From Achatina immaculata (lineage: Eukaryota; Mollusca; Gastropoda; Stylommatophora; Achatinidae), in contig CM019713.1 in assembly GCA_009760885.1 (NCBI GenBank), forward strand, positions 25,118,427-25,182,426: 64,000 nt of DNA, read 5' to 3'. Position 1 is the first letter of the stretch; every line of letters begins with the position of its first letter. Shown in pieces: positions 23,030-34,055 of this stretch. The notes below the pieces were generated by a model, which saw nothing but the letters and a program-made list of their open reading frames with translations, made no database searches and was not told where the DNA came from. The translations under genes were made by a program, and so were the position numbers.

Positions 23030-26000
23030 CTTACAGGCCTACTCACACAGATTTTACCTCCTCACGCAGATTTTACCTACTCACACAGATTTTACCTACT
23101 CATACAGATTTTACTTACTCACATAAATTTTACCTCCTCACACAGATTTTACCTACTCACACAGAATTTACCTACTCACACAGATTTTACCTACTCACAC
23201 AGATTTTACCTCCTCACACCGATTTTACCTACTTACAGATGTTACCTACTCATATAGATTTTACCTACTCATACAGATTTTACCTACTTACAGATGTTAC
23301 CTACTCATACAGATTTTACCTACTTACAGATGTTACCTACTCATATAGATTTTACCTACTTACAGATGTTACCTACTCATATAGATTTTACCTACTTACA
23401 GATGTTACCTACTCATATAGATTTTACCTACTTACAGATTTTACCTACTCATACAGATTTTACCTACTTACAGATGTTACCTACTCATACAGATTTTACC
23501 TACTCATATAGATTTTACCTACTTACAGATGTTACCTACTCATACAGATGTTACCTACTCATACAGATTTTACCTACTTACAGATGTTACCTACTTATAC
23601 AGATTTTACCTACTTACAGATGTTACCTACTCATACAGATTTTACCTACTCATACAGATTTTACCTACTCATATAGATTTTACCTACTCTTACAGATTTT
23701 ACCTACTCATACAGATTTTACCTACTCTTACAGATTTTACCTACTCTACAGATTTTACCTACTCATACAGATTTTACCTACTCATACAGATTTTACCTAC
23801 TCTACAGATTTTACCTACTCATACAGATTTTACCTACTCACACAGATTTTACCTACTTACAGATTTTACCTACTCACACAGATTTTACCTACTCACACAG
23901 ATTTTACCTACACATACAGATTTTACCTACTCATACAGATTTTACCTACTTACAGATGTTACCTAATCATACAGATTTTACCTAAACACAGATTTTACTT
24001 ACTCACACAGATTTTACCTACTCATACAGATGTTACTTACTTACAGATGTTACTACTCATACAGATTTTACCTACTCGTACAGATTTTACCTAGTCATAC
24101 AGATTTTACCTACTCACACAGAATTTACCTACTCACATAGATTTTACCTACATACAGATGTTACTACTCATACAGATTTTACCTAAACACAGATTTTACC
24201 TAAACACAGATTTTACCTACATACAGATGTTACTACTCATACAGATGTTACCTAATCATACAGATTTTACCTAAACAGATTTTACCTAAACACAGATTTT
24301 ACTTACTCACACAGATTTTACCTACTCACACAGAATTTACCTACTCACACAGATTTTACCTAAACACAGATTTTACCTAAACACAGATTTTACCTAGTCA
24401 TACAGATTTTACCTAACACAGATTTTACCCACTCATACAGATTTTACCTAAACACAGATTTTACCTAAACACAGATTTTACCTAAACACAGATTTTACCT
24501 ACTCACACAGATTTTGCCTACTCATACAGATTTTACCTACTCGTACAGATTTTACCTAAACACAGATTTTACTTACTCACACAGATTTTGCCTACTCATA
24601 CAGATTTTACCTACTCATACAGATTTTACCTACTCATATAGATTTTACCTACTTACAGATTTTACCTACTCACACAGATTTTGCCTACTCATACAGATTT
24701 TACCTACTTACATATGTTACCTACTCATACAGATGCTACCTACTTACAGATGTTACCTACTTATACAGATTTTACCTAACACAGATTTTACTACTCATAC
24801 AGATTTTACCTACTCACACAGAATTTACCTACTCATACAGATGTTACTACTCATACAGATGTTACCTAATCATACAGATTTTACCTACTCGTACAGATTT
24901 TACCTACTCATACAGATTTTACCTACTTACAGATGTTACCTACTCATACAGATTTTACCTACTCACATAGATTTTACCTACTCATACAGATTTTACCTAC
25001 ACACACAGATTTTACTTACTCACACAGATTTTACTTACTCACACAGATTTTGCCTACTCATACAGATTTTAGCTATTCACACAGATTTTATCTACTCACA
25101 CAGAATTTACCTACTCACACAGATTTTACCTACTCGTACAGATTTTACCTACTCACACAGATTTTACCTACTCATACAGATTTTACCCACTCATACAGAT
25201 TTTACCTACTCATACAGTTTTTACCTAAACACAGATTTTACCTACTCACACAGATTTTACCTACTCATACAGATTTTACCCACTCATACAGATTTTACCT
25301 AAACACAGATTTTACCTACTCATACAGATTTTACCTAGTCATACAGATTTTACCTACTCATACAGATTTTACCTAAACACAGATTTTACCTACTCATACA
25401 GATTTTACCCACTCATACAGATTTTACCTAAACACAGATTTTACCTACTCACACAGATTTTACCTACTCATACAGATTTTACCCACTCATACAGATTTTA
25501 CCTAAACACAGATTTTACCTACTCACACAGATTTTACCTACTCATACAGATTTTACCTACTCATACAGATTTTACCTAAACACAGATTTTACCTACTCAT
25601 ACAGATTTTACCTAAACACAGATTTTACCTACTCATACAGATTTTACCTAAACACAGATTTTACCCACTCATACAGATTTTACCTAAACACAGATTTTAC
25701 CTACTCATACAGATTTTACCTAAACACAGATTTTACCTACTCATACAGATTTTACCTACTCTTACAGATTTTACCTACTCATACAGATTTTACCTACTCT
25801 TACAGATTTTACCTACTCATACAGATTTTACCTACTCTTACAGATTTTACCTACTCATACAGATTTTACCTACTCTTACAGATTTTACCTACTCATACAG
25901 ATTTTACCTACTCTTACAGATTTTACCTACTCTTACAGATTTTACCTACTCATACAGATTTTACCTACTCATACAGATTTTACCTACTCTTACAGATTTT

Positions 26001-26140
26001 ACCTACTCATACAGATTTTACCTACTCACACAGATTTTACCTACTCTTACAGATTTTACCTACTCACACAGATTTTACCTACTCAGACAGATTTCACCTA
26101 CCCACACAAGTTTGACCTACTCACGCAGATTTTGTCTGCT
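23030..26140. repeat. 19-bp satellite, 3.1 kb
   Basis: About 165 copies of ACAGATTTTACCTACTCAT and length variants of 17-18 bp (CTTACAGATGTTACCTA; CTAAACACAGATTTTAC). Variants form local higher-order blocks: a dimer with CAGATGTT at about 23225-23640, a dimer with AAACACAG at about 25290-25740, and a CATAC/CTTAC alternation at 25735-26040. Stops are rare in several frames, giving repetitive frames of up to 266 codons. These are treated as non-coding. Confidence 0.97.
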
Positions 26141-26289
26141 TACGCTGGTCTAATCACAGAACACAAAACATGTCTTATCACAATACATCATACATGGATG
26201 ATTTATTTGTTGCATGGAGCAAACTCGTTTTTTAAGTGCATGTATACCGTACTGAGCACTAGAGAATGATGCATCACAATAAGTAAATG
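26141..26289. other. Spacer between satellite and Tc1 element
   Basis: Short unique segment with no feature. The right end provides the TA target of the transposon. Confidence 0.5.
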
Positions 26290-27564
26290 TACTGCTCAAA
26301 ACAAAAAAAAACGCAACATATACGATGTTGCGACTTAAACTGAAGTTTGCTGATCAGACAAGGGTAAACTGCCTGAAACGATCACTTTGGACATCAGCTT
26401 CACGTGCTGACCTGAATTGTACTCAGCGGATGATTCATGAGCACAGAAAAGCGACACTAGTCAAAACAGCATTTTTGACAATTCCCCATGACAGGTTCAC
26501 GAGAATCCCGTGAAACTTACTGAACACAAAACTCACGGACCATATTATTGAATGCCTATAAAATATTGACGCTCCTCGAATCAATTCATTTGAAAATTCA
26601 TTGCTCAATTATGGCTCATCTCACTACAGAACAACGACTCATTATCATTAGACATTTACAGACTGGGCAGTCACAAAGTGTAGTGGCCAGACAATTTAAT
26701 ATGGTTAGAAGCACCATTAGTCGCCTTTGGAGACGATTTCAAGAAACTGGCTCAGTTGCAGACCGGCCGCGCAGTGGAAGACCCATAGTTACAACTCCTG
26801 CTGAAGACCTCATCATACGGCTGCGTCAGCTCAGGAATCGATTTTCATCTGCGTCCTCAACAGTCTAGTCAGTGACAGCAGCTCATCGAATTTCAGATCA
26901 AGCGGTCAGCAACCGGCTGCACGACGCTGGTCTTTGGGCTAGAAGACCCTACAGAGGCCCTTTTCTTACGGACCGATATCGCCAGAACCCCCTGCAGTTG
27001 GCGAACCAGCATCGTCAACAGACCGTTGCGAATGATTGGAGAAGGGTTTGGATCAGTGATGAATCATTCTTTCTGCTCCAGCGACACGATAGACGGAGAA
27101 GAGTTTACCGCAGAGTCCATGAGCGCTACGCCCAGAACTGCGTGGATGAAGCTCCTCCACATGGTGGTGGAGGTGTACTGTTGTAGGGGACGATCAACTT
27201 CATGGGAAGAAGTGACCTGGTTCAAATTGAAAGACGCCTGAATGCTCAACAATACGTCGCTTAAATTCTTCGTCCTCATGTCCTTCCACTTCTGACTGCA
27301 CCAGGGTCGATTTTTCAGCAGGATAACTTTCGACCTCATGTGGTGCAACTCACCACCTAGTTCCTCGCTGACAACAACGTCCAGACCATTCCGTGGCCAA
27401 CCATGTCATCTGACATGAACGCAATAGAACATTTATGGGATGAACTCAACAGACAAGTCCGCCAGCGAGACGTAGCGCCAACCAATCTCCGACAATTGTC
27501 TCTTGCACTGCGGGAAGAGTGGGCAGACATCCCAAAACAACAGATCCAACGGTTAATCGGATCC

Positions 27565-27576
27565 ATGTCAAGGAGA
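27565..27576 (+). repeat. Target-site duplication, left copy (12 bp)
   Basis: ATGTCAAGGAGA occurs immediately before the LINE-A fragment and again at 27988-27999. In the Tc1 frame it encodes MSRR, which is therefore duplicated around the insertion. Confidence 0.9.
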
Positions 27577-27987
27577 GTTAACCCAGAATGCAAACAAAAC
27601 CATAGAAAACAAGTTGAATTCTTTCCAGACTAAATGTTTACGTAGAATTAAAAAAATATTTTGGCCAAACACCATAAGAAATAACATCTTATTGGCAGAA
27701 ATGCAGATGAAACCACTGACAACAATTATTGAGGAAAGACGCTGGCGATGGTTGGGACATGTGCTCCGAATGACTGACAACTCACTACCAAAAATAGCAC
27801 TAAGATGGACACCACAGGGGAGCAGAAGTAAGGGTAGACCAAAAGAGACATGGAGAAGAACAACAGAAAGGATGTTGAGCAATAGAGGGCTCACCTGGGC
27901 AAGAGCAGAAAAAAAGGCGAAAGACAGGCATTTGTGGAAAACCCTTGCGGAAGCCCCATGTGCCCTGGGCACTTAAGGTTCAGAGAG
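27577..27987 (+). mobile_element. LINE-A 3' fragment inserted in Tc1 transposase
   Basis: A 411-bp 5'-truncated non-LTR fragment, open from its first complete codon to TAA at 27974. It encodes the region C-terminal to the reverse transcriptase core (KCLRRIKKIFWP; ERRWRWLGHVLRM; GRPKETWRRT; LTWARAEKKAKDRHLW). The coding end is followed by only ACTTAAGGTTCAGAGAG before the target duplication. No catalytic domain is present. It is the cleanest and probably youngest LINE-A copy here. Its RRWRWLGHVLRM-type tail is a well-known feature of several invertebrate non-LTR lineages; I cannot assign the clade. Confidence 0.93.
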
Positions 27988-27999
27988 ATGTCAAGGAGA
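27988..27999 (+). repeat. Target-site duplication, right copy (12 bp)
   Basis: Exact second copy of 27565-27576. The Tc1 coding sequence continues in frame after it. Confidence 0.9.
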
Positions 28000-28239
28000 T
28001 GTCTTTCTCTGATACAGGCCAGAGGAGGCCATACAATTTACTGAAACATAGGCATCAGTCGCCAAGAATACAAGTCTAAACCAAATTTAATGAACATCTT
28101 TTCGTTGTTAAGGTCTTAAAGTTTCTTCATGCCAAGATTGAAACATTAATTCCGTAAAATAAAATTTCGATACAAGTTTGAAATTTGGTGTCCATTACGA
28201 CTATAGTAGTGTTGCGTTTCTTTTTGTGAACAGTATAGA

Positions 28240-28415
28240 TTAATTTTTTAACTGAGTAGATTAATTACTGAGAACTGAGGAGATTAATTACTGAGAACTG
28301 AGTAGATTAATTACCGAGAAATGAGTACATTAATTATTGAGAACTGAGTAGATTAATTATTGAGAACTGAGGAGATTATTTACTGAGGACTGAGGAGATT
28401 AGTTGCCGAGAAGTG
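28240..28415. repeat. 23-bp minisatellite, about 7 copies
   Basis: Imperfect unit containing AGATTAATTACTGAGAACTG. It starts within about 10 bp of the right end of the Tc1 element. Confidence 0.88.
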
Positions 28416-28424
28416 AGAAATATA

Positions 28425-28530
28425 GATAGCCAGTATACTTCTTGTGGCTATCCTGTGTTGCTCGTCCGCGGAGCCCATGGTTCGAGTCTCGGAGTTTCTC
28501 CTCCTGTTTTCCTCTCTCTCAGTTCCAAGA
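28425..28530 (+). repeat. tRNA-like SINE candidate
   Basis: A good B box (TGGTTCGAGTCTCGG at about 28479) is preceded by GTTGCTCGTCCGCGG and followed by a pyrimidine-rich segment (TTTTCCTCTCTCTCAG). The same order (GTTGCTCGTC, GAGTCC-TGG, then TTTTTCTTTCTCTC) occurs on the minus strand at 45838-45935 and more weakly at 35145, which supports a dispersed family. Confidence 0.45.
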
Positions 28531-28837
28531 TCGATTTGTTTACTTTTTTTTTCAAAAGTTTGACCCTACATCACTGCACTCCATCACTTTTTTTTTAACT
28601 GCGCGCCAGTCTCGTTGTTTGCACTCTGTTATATAAGATGAGCGCAATCATCAATCTCGCGAGTCAACACGTTTTTGTAGCAGGTGGTATTTGGGTGAGT
28701 AATGGCAGAGGAAAACAATCGTTGTTACTGTTGCAAATATAATGCATATGGGGTTATTGTCACATTTCGCATAAACCTGCCTCCCCCCCCCCCCCCATAA
28801 TAATAATAATAATATATAACAAGAGAATATGAATAGT
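28531..28837. other. Intergenic with C-run and ATA tract
   Basis: Contains a run of about 15 C near 28783-28796 followed by an AATAAT tract. No gene recognised. Confidence 0.5.
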
Positions 28838-29412
28838 CTCCATCAGAGTTGTAAACATTATGATATGAAAATCAACATTGCCAAAACAGAGACCATGAAA
28901 GTTAGCAGAATGCCAAGCCCGCCGAATGTATATATTGAAGAAAGCAAAATCCAATAAGTTAAAGAATTCATGTATCTTGGATGCATGTTCACAGAAGATG
29001 GGAAGCTTGATAAAGAAACTGATGTTAGAACATAAAGAGCCAATGCTGTTACATACCAGCTATCCCCGCTGCTTACACACTCCAACATCCCACATGAAAC
29101 TAAGAGAAAACTAACAGCATATTCCTACCAACTCCGTGCTAACCAATGTCAGACATGGGCACTTACTAAGAAACAACAGAATAAAATAACCACTTGTGAA
29201 ATGAGATGTCTTAGGAAAGTACCAGACATCACCAAGTTTGACAAGCTAAGAAACAATATGATAAGGCAGATGGCAGTAACTACATCATGTCTACAACACA
29301 CAGAGAAGCAAAGAATCAGGTGGTTCAGCCACTTAATGAGAAAGACACACTCACAGCCAGCCACGAGAGCCTTCACCCAAAGAACTACAGGGGACAGATC
29401 AAGGGGAAGACC
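28838..29412 (+). mobile_element. LINE-C: non-LTR retrotransposon C-terminal fragment
   Basis: A single frame with two in-frame stops (near 28955 and 29033) encodes the post-catalytic part of a reverse transcriptase: MKINIAKTETMKVSR, EFMYLGCMFTEDGKLDKE, then ITTCEMRCLRKV, QRIRWFSHLMR and SRGRPRKGW. The order (KTE-M, YLG, CLRK, RWFGHL-type, GRP) is standard for many invertebrate LINEs. The catalytic core is missing and no frameshift is needed. The coding sequence runs directly into the 26-bp array at its 3' side. Confidence 0.85.
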
Positions 29413-29890
29413 CAGAAAGGGGTGGATAGATGGTATCAGAGAAAGAGATGGATAGATGGTATCAGAGAAAGAGATGGATAGATGGTATCAGAGAAACAGA
29501 TGGATAGATGGTATCAGAGAAACAGATGGATAGATGGTATCAGAGAAACAGATGGATAGATGATATCAGAGAAAGAGATGGATAGATGGTATCAGAGAAA
29601 TAGATGGATAGATGGTATCAGAGAAACAGATGGATAGATGGTATCAGAGAAACAGATGAATAGATGGTATCAGAGAAAGAGATGGACAGATGGTATCAGA
29701 GAAACAGATGGATAGATTGTATCAGGGAAACGGATGGATAGATGGTATCAGAGAAACGGATGGATAGATTGTATCAGGGAAACGGATGGATAGATGGTAT
29801 CAGAGAAACGGATGGATAGATGGTATCAGAGAAAGAGATGGATAGATGGTATCAGAGAAAGAGATGAATAGATTGTATCAGAGAAACACT
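29412..29890. repeat. 26-bp minisatellite grown from LINE-C
   Basis: About 18 copies of GATAGATGGTATCAGAGAAA plus CAGATG. The first units are collinear with the LINE-C codons for WIDGIRERDG, so the array is an amplification of the element's own coding sequence. Later units vary at AAAGAG/AAACAG/AAACGG. Confidence 0.92.
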
Positions 29891-30104
29891 CGCTAATTAT
29901 GTCATGACCGTCTCTGAGACCGCCCATTTGGCCCACAAACGCCAGTTCCATCTCTCCTCGACACTCCACGGTGCAAGAGGAAGGATAAAGTAAAGGAAAG
30001 TAAAGGAAAAGAAAGTGAATAATAATAACAACAGTTTGTAATATGATACCTGCTCATCAATTTTTTAAAACCTACAACAGGCAGAGAAAAAACGAGCATT
30101 CAGG

Positions 30105-30475
30105 CGATTAGCGCCTGTTTTGGCAAACTATACTCTGGCTCCTGTTTTGGCAAACTATACTCTGGCTCCTGTTTTGGTGAACTATACTCTTGCGCCTGTT
30201 TTGGCGAACTATACTTTGGAGCCTGTTTTGGCGAACTATACTTTGGAGCCTGTTTTGGTGAACTATACTCTGGCGCCTGTTTTGATGAACTATACTCTGG
30301 CGCCTGTTTTGGCGAATTATACTCTGGCGACTGTTTTGGTGAACTATACTCTGGCGCCTGTTTTGGCAAACTATACTCTGGCGCCTGTTTTGGCAAACTA
30401 TACTCTGGCGCCTGTTTTGGCAAACTATACTCTGGCGACTGTTTTGGCAAACTATACTCTGGTGCCTAGTTTGGC
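30105..30475. repeat. 27-bp minisatellite, about 14 copies
   Basis: Unit containing CTATACTCTGGCGCCTGTTT. The 27-bp length leaves frames open on both strands with a 9-residue period (ANYTLAPVL on +; PEYSLPKQA and RQSIVCQNR on minus). No coding support beyond that. Confidence 0.94.
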
Positions 30476-30900
30476 GAACTACTGATGCCACTTCTGTGAA
30501 GTGCTTTCAAGAAACACTGTAGGAGCAGTTCAACATCGGCGAACAAGACACTAGTGAGAATACCAAGAGCTGCAAGTCTCTTGGGGATTATCAGTCCAAT
30601 GTCTCTCGGTATGATCAAGGGAAAAATCAAGACAGCCATGACAGCCTGCTGTCATCAACAGCTGACACCGTCGTCCCATCGAGAACATCGCCTCCGTCCC
30701 CAGCTAGGAAAAGAACTCTCATTATATCCTCTTTCGAAGTAGGAATAGATACTAGAGACGATTCGAATTAGTATTCGGTACCTAAGAAACAAAATGTATT
30801 CGTTTTCAGCTCTCCTTAAACTCTTTCCGTACGTCTGTATAACAAGATTGCTGAATTAATTCGTTTTCTATGTTTACTGTTTGTCAGTGAAATGTTAGTG
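30476..30900. other. Unique intergenic sequence
   Basis: No gene or element recognised. A 62-codon frame at 30554-30742 has no identifiable domain. Confidence 0.45.
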
Positions 30901-31437
30901 GTAGTAATATAATAGTAGGAGTAGTAGTAGTAGTAGTAGTAGTAGTTGTTGTTGTTGTCGTCCTCGTCGTTAATATTGTCGTTGTTGTTTTTGTTACTAT
31001 TGTTGTTGTTGTTTTTGTAGCAGCAGCATCACAGCAGTAATAGTATAAGCTGTTGAAGTCATTTGTGTAGTAATAGTAGTAGTAGAAGCAGTAGTAGTAG
31101 TAGTAATAGTAGTAGTAGTAGTAGTAGTAGTAATAGTAGTAGTAGTAGTAGTAATAGTAATAGTTGTAGTAGTAGTAGTAGTAATAGTACTAGTAGTAGT
31201 AATAGTAGTAACAGTAGTATTAGTAGTAGTAATAGTAGTAGTAGTAGTAATAGTAATAATAGTAGTAATAGTAGTAGTAGTAGTAATAGTACTAGTAGTA
31301 GGAGTAATAGTAGTAATAGTAATAATAGTAGCAATAGTAGTAGTAATTGTTGTTGCTGTTGTAGTCGTCGTCTTTATTGTTGTTGTCGTTGTTGTAGCAG
31401 CAGCGTCACAGCAGTATGAGCTAGTGAAGTCGTTTGT

Positions 31438-31482
<45 letters not shown>

Positions 31483-31701
31483 ATTGTTATTGTCGTTGTT
31501 GTTGTTGTTATCGTTGTTGTTGTTTTTGTAGAAGCAGCATCACAGGAGTAATAGTATCAGCTGTTGAAGTCGTTTGTGTAGTAATAGTAGTAGTAGAAGC
31601 AGTAGTAGTAGTAGTAGTAATAGTATTAGTAGTAGTAGAAGCAGTAGTAGTAGTAGTAGTAGTAATAGTATTAGTAGTAGTAGTAGTAGTAGTAGTAGTA
31701 A

Positions 31702-31742
<41 letters not shown>

Positions 31743-31900
31743 ATAGTAGTAGTAGTAGTAATAGTAGTAGTAGAAGTTGTTGTTGCTGTTGTTGTTGTTG
31801 TTGTAGCATCAGCTAGTCATTTGTGTAGTATTAGTATTAGTAGTTGTTGTAGTAATAGTAGTAGTAGTTGCTGTTGTTGTTGTTGTTGTTGTACTATTAA

Positions 31901-31943
<43 letters not shown>

Positions 31944-32055
31944 TGTTGTTGTTGTTGTTGTTGTACTATTAATAGTAGTAGTAGTAGTTGCTGTTGTTGT
32001 TGTTGTTGTTGTACTATTAATAGTAGTAGTAGTAGTAGTAGTAGTAGTTGTTGTT

Positions 32056-32087
<32 letters not shown>

Positions 32088-32115
32088 TGTTGTTGTAGTA
32101 GTAGTAGTAGTAAGG
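30901..32115. repeat. Triplet region: AGT and GTT tracts with recurring spacer
   Basis: About 1.2 kb of AGT/GTA repeats interleaved with GTT tracts. A spacer of about 60 bp containing GCAGCATCACAG and GAAGTCGTTTGTGTAG recurs near 31020, 31395, 31530 and, partly, 31800, so the region has a higher-order structure. Poly-Ser, poly-Leu and poly-Val frames on both strands are by-products. Confidence 0.95.
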
Positions 32116-32724
32116 GTAGTACTGTATAACTTTCTTCATGTATTGTTGAGCACAGAGAAAACGTTTTCCATGGAAATCCTTCCCAGCAATCACTTCGACC
32201 TAAAGTAATTTCTCTGTACAGCGGTCACATGTATCGAAAGTACTTCCTTATCATAACATTATGTAGATCTGAAGTACTCGCTCGGCACAGCGTATCTGGT
32301 GACCATGTGGGTCCAGGGTACTTTCCCAGCACTGTATCTATTAATGATAAATTAGACTCACTGTTGCTAAGCAATATCTTTGACGGCTACCGCAGATGAA
32401 CGTACCCCGCCTCTCCTCACTTTTCAGCCGTGACTTTTCCAAAGCTTTCACGTGTGACAAATCTCTGCTTTCATTGTCTGTCCCAGCTGTTACGTTCACC
32501 TCCTGCTGTGAGCATCACCTGCGCATCCGTTTGCGTTCGTGGACAGTAACTTCCAGGTCATTTTGTAACAAACATCGTCTTTGCTATAATTTTCAGAACT
32601 TGAACTGGCTGTGACACGGATGTAGGGCAGCAAATCTAAGATGTAGGCTCCACCACCCTGTGGGACACATTTCTCACTCCAACCAGTTAGTGTGTGCTAT
32701 CACAATGACTTGTCAATTGGGCTA
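32116..32724. other. Unique intergenic sequence
   Basis: Mixed composition. A 72-codon frame at 32396-32614 has no recognised domain and no splice context that I would trust. Confidence 0.4.
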
Positions 32725-33356
32725 CCAGGTGTTAAGATGATTACACTCCCAGAGATCACCTTGTCTTCATGGCCAGGTTAAGATGATTACACTCCCAGAG
32801 ATCACCTTGTCTTCATGGCCAGGTTAAGATGATTACACCCCAGAGATTACGTTGTCTTCATGGCCAGGTTAAGATGATTACACCCCAGAGATTACGTTGT
32901 CTTCATGGCCAGGTTAAGATGATTACACTCCCAGAGATCACCTTGTCTTCATGGCCAGGTTAAGATGATTACACCCCAGAGATTACGTTGTCTTCATGGC
33001 CAGGTTAAGATGATTACACCCCAGAGATTACGTTGTCTTCATGGCCAGGTTAAGATGATTACACCCCAGAGATTACGTTATCTTCATGGCCAGGTTAAGA
33101 TGATTACACCCCAGAGATTACGTTATCTTCATGGCCAGGTTAAGATGATTACACCCAGAGATTACGTTATCTTCATGGCCAGGTTAAGATGATTACACCC
33201 AGAGATTACGTTATCTTCATGGCCAGGTTAAGATGATTACACCCAGAGATTACGTTGTCTTCATGGCCAGGTTAAGATGATTACACCCAGAGATTACGTT
33301 GTCTTCATGGCCAGGTTAAGATGATTACACCCAGAGATTACGTTGTCTTCATGGCC
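32725..33356. repeat. 45-bp minisatellite, about 14 copies
   Basis: Units of 44-46 bp containing AGGTTAAGATGATTACACCC and GTCTTCATGGCC. The unit shrinks along the array by loss of single C residues (CTCCCAG, CCCCAG, CCCAG), so units of one length cluster together. Confidence 0.95.
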
Positions 33357-33404
33357 ATGAAACATAGTTCTTCCACGTGGTTTTAATCCGTCACACTGTC
33401 AACA

Positions 33405-33815
33405 GTTATATGTTGCTGCTGCTATGTTATAGCTGTTATGTGTTGCTGCTGCTATATGTTGCTGTTGCTATGTTATAGCTGTTATGCGTTGCTATATGTT
33501 GCTGTTGCTATATGGTATTGTTGTTATGTTTTGCTGCTGCTATATTTTATTGTTGTTATATGTTACTGATGTTATATGTTGCTGCTATATGTTGCTGCTG
33601 TTACATGTTATTGCTACTATATTTTTCTGCTGCTATGTGTTACTGCTGTTATGTTATTGCTGTCATATTTTATTGCTGTTATATGTTGCTACTGCTTTAT
33701 GTTATTGCTGCTATATGTTGCCGCTCTTATATTTTATTGCTGCTGTATATTATTGCTGTTATATGTTGCTGCTATAAGTTGCTGCTGTTATATGTTTTAT
33801 GTTGTTGTTGTTGTT
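33405..33815. repeat. Degenerate TGCTGCTATATGT repeat
   Basis: Irregular 15- to 18-bp units mixing TGCTGCTG with TTATATGT or TATTTTAT, ending in a GTT tract at about 33797-33818. Open in three + frames as Tyr/Cys/Leu-rich peptides. Confidence 0.85.
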
Positions 33816-33944
33816 GTAAATCCCCAGGACTGGAGCATGTTTATAATGTTGTTGGCAGTCGATCGGTGCAGATGCAGAGACACACCATGGTGTAGACGGG
33901 GGAAGGGAAGGTAGTTTACGACCGCTATTTGTGAAGATCCGGAT

Positions 33945-34055
33945 ACGGAGATGCAGAGCTTCTTTAGCAGACACCACCGATATATAAAACTTAGCAGCCA
34001 TTGCCCTGTTAGGCAAAGACTCTATAGAAGGGCACCAACGGAGGGACGCTTTCTT
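33945..34055 (+). repeat. Dispersed repeat DR-1, diverged copy
   Basis: CTTCTTTAGCAGACACCACCG and GGGCACCAACGGAGGGAC occur in the same order and spacing class as in the 44-kb and 45-kb copies. The middle is replaced by AT-rich sequence. Confidence 0.5.

Larger units (their letters stand above)
26611..28043 (+). pseudogene. Tc1-family transposase, DD34E, nonsense-inactivated
   Basis: Cut-and-paste transposase relic in one frame. The start MAHLTTEQR is followed by paired helix-turn-helix DNA-binding sequence (VVARQFNMVRSTISRLW; SGRPIVTT), then the catalytic core WISDESFF (Asp at 27058), FQQDN (Asp at 27322) and IEHLWDEL (Glu at 27427). The last two are separated by 34 residues, the Tc1 signature. 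Four in-frame stops (26866, 27184, 27262, 27355) kill it, but I see no frameshift. The frame is cut after SMSRR at 27576 by LINE-A and resumes after 27999 with CLSLIQARGGHT, the typical Tc1 C-terminus. All three catalytic acids are retained. Confidence 0.92.
26292..28233 (+). mobile_element. Tc1-type DNA transposon with nested LINE-A insertion
   Basis: The left terminal repeat starts CTGCTCAAAAC and ends ACGCAAC at 26317. The right end, read on the minus strand, starts CTGTTCACAAA and ends ACGCAAC (28211-28233). TA dinucleotides flank both ends (26290-26291 and 28234-28235), the target duplication expected of Tc1/mariner. Without the 411-bp LINE and one target copy the element would be about 1.5 kb, usual for Tc1. 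The inverted repeats are short (about 23-26 bp) and differ by a few bases, so this is an old, non-autonomous copy. Confidence 0.93.

Noticed and set aside
22993..25376. Frames of 145-266 codons in the 19-bp satellite
   Set aside because: Overlapping frames are open simultaneously and follow the repeat period; frame drifts with unit length changes.
31059..31809. Poly-Leu, poly-Ser and poly-Val proteins
   Set aside because: Direct translation of AGT/GTT triplets in every frame.
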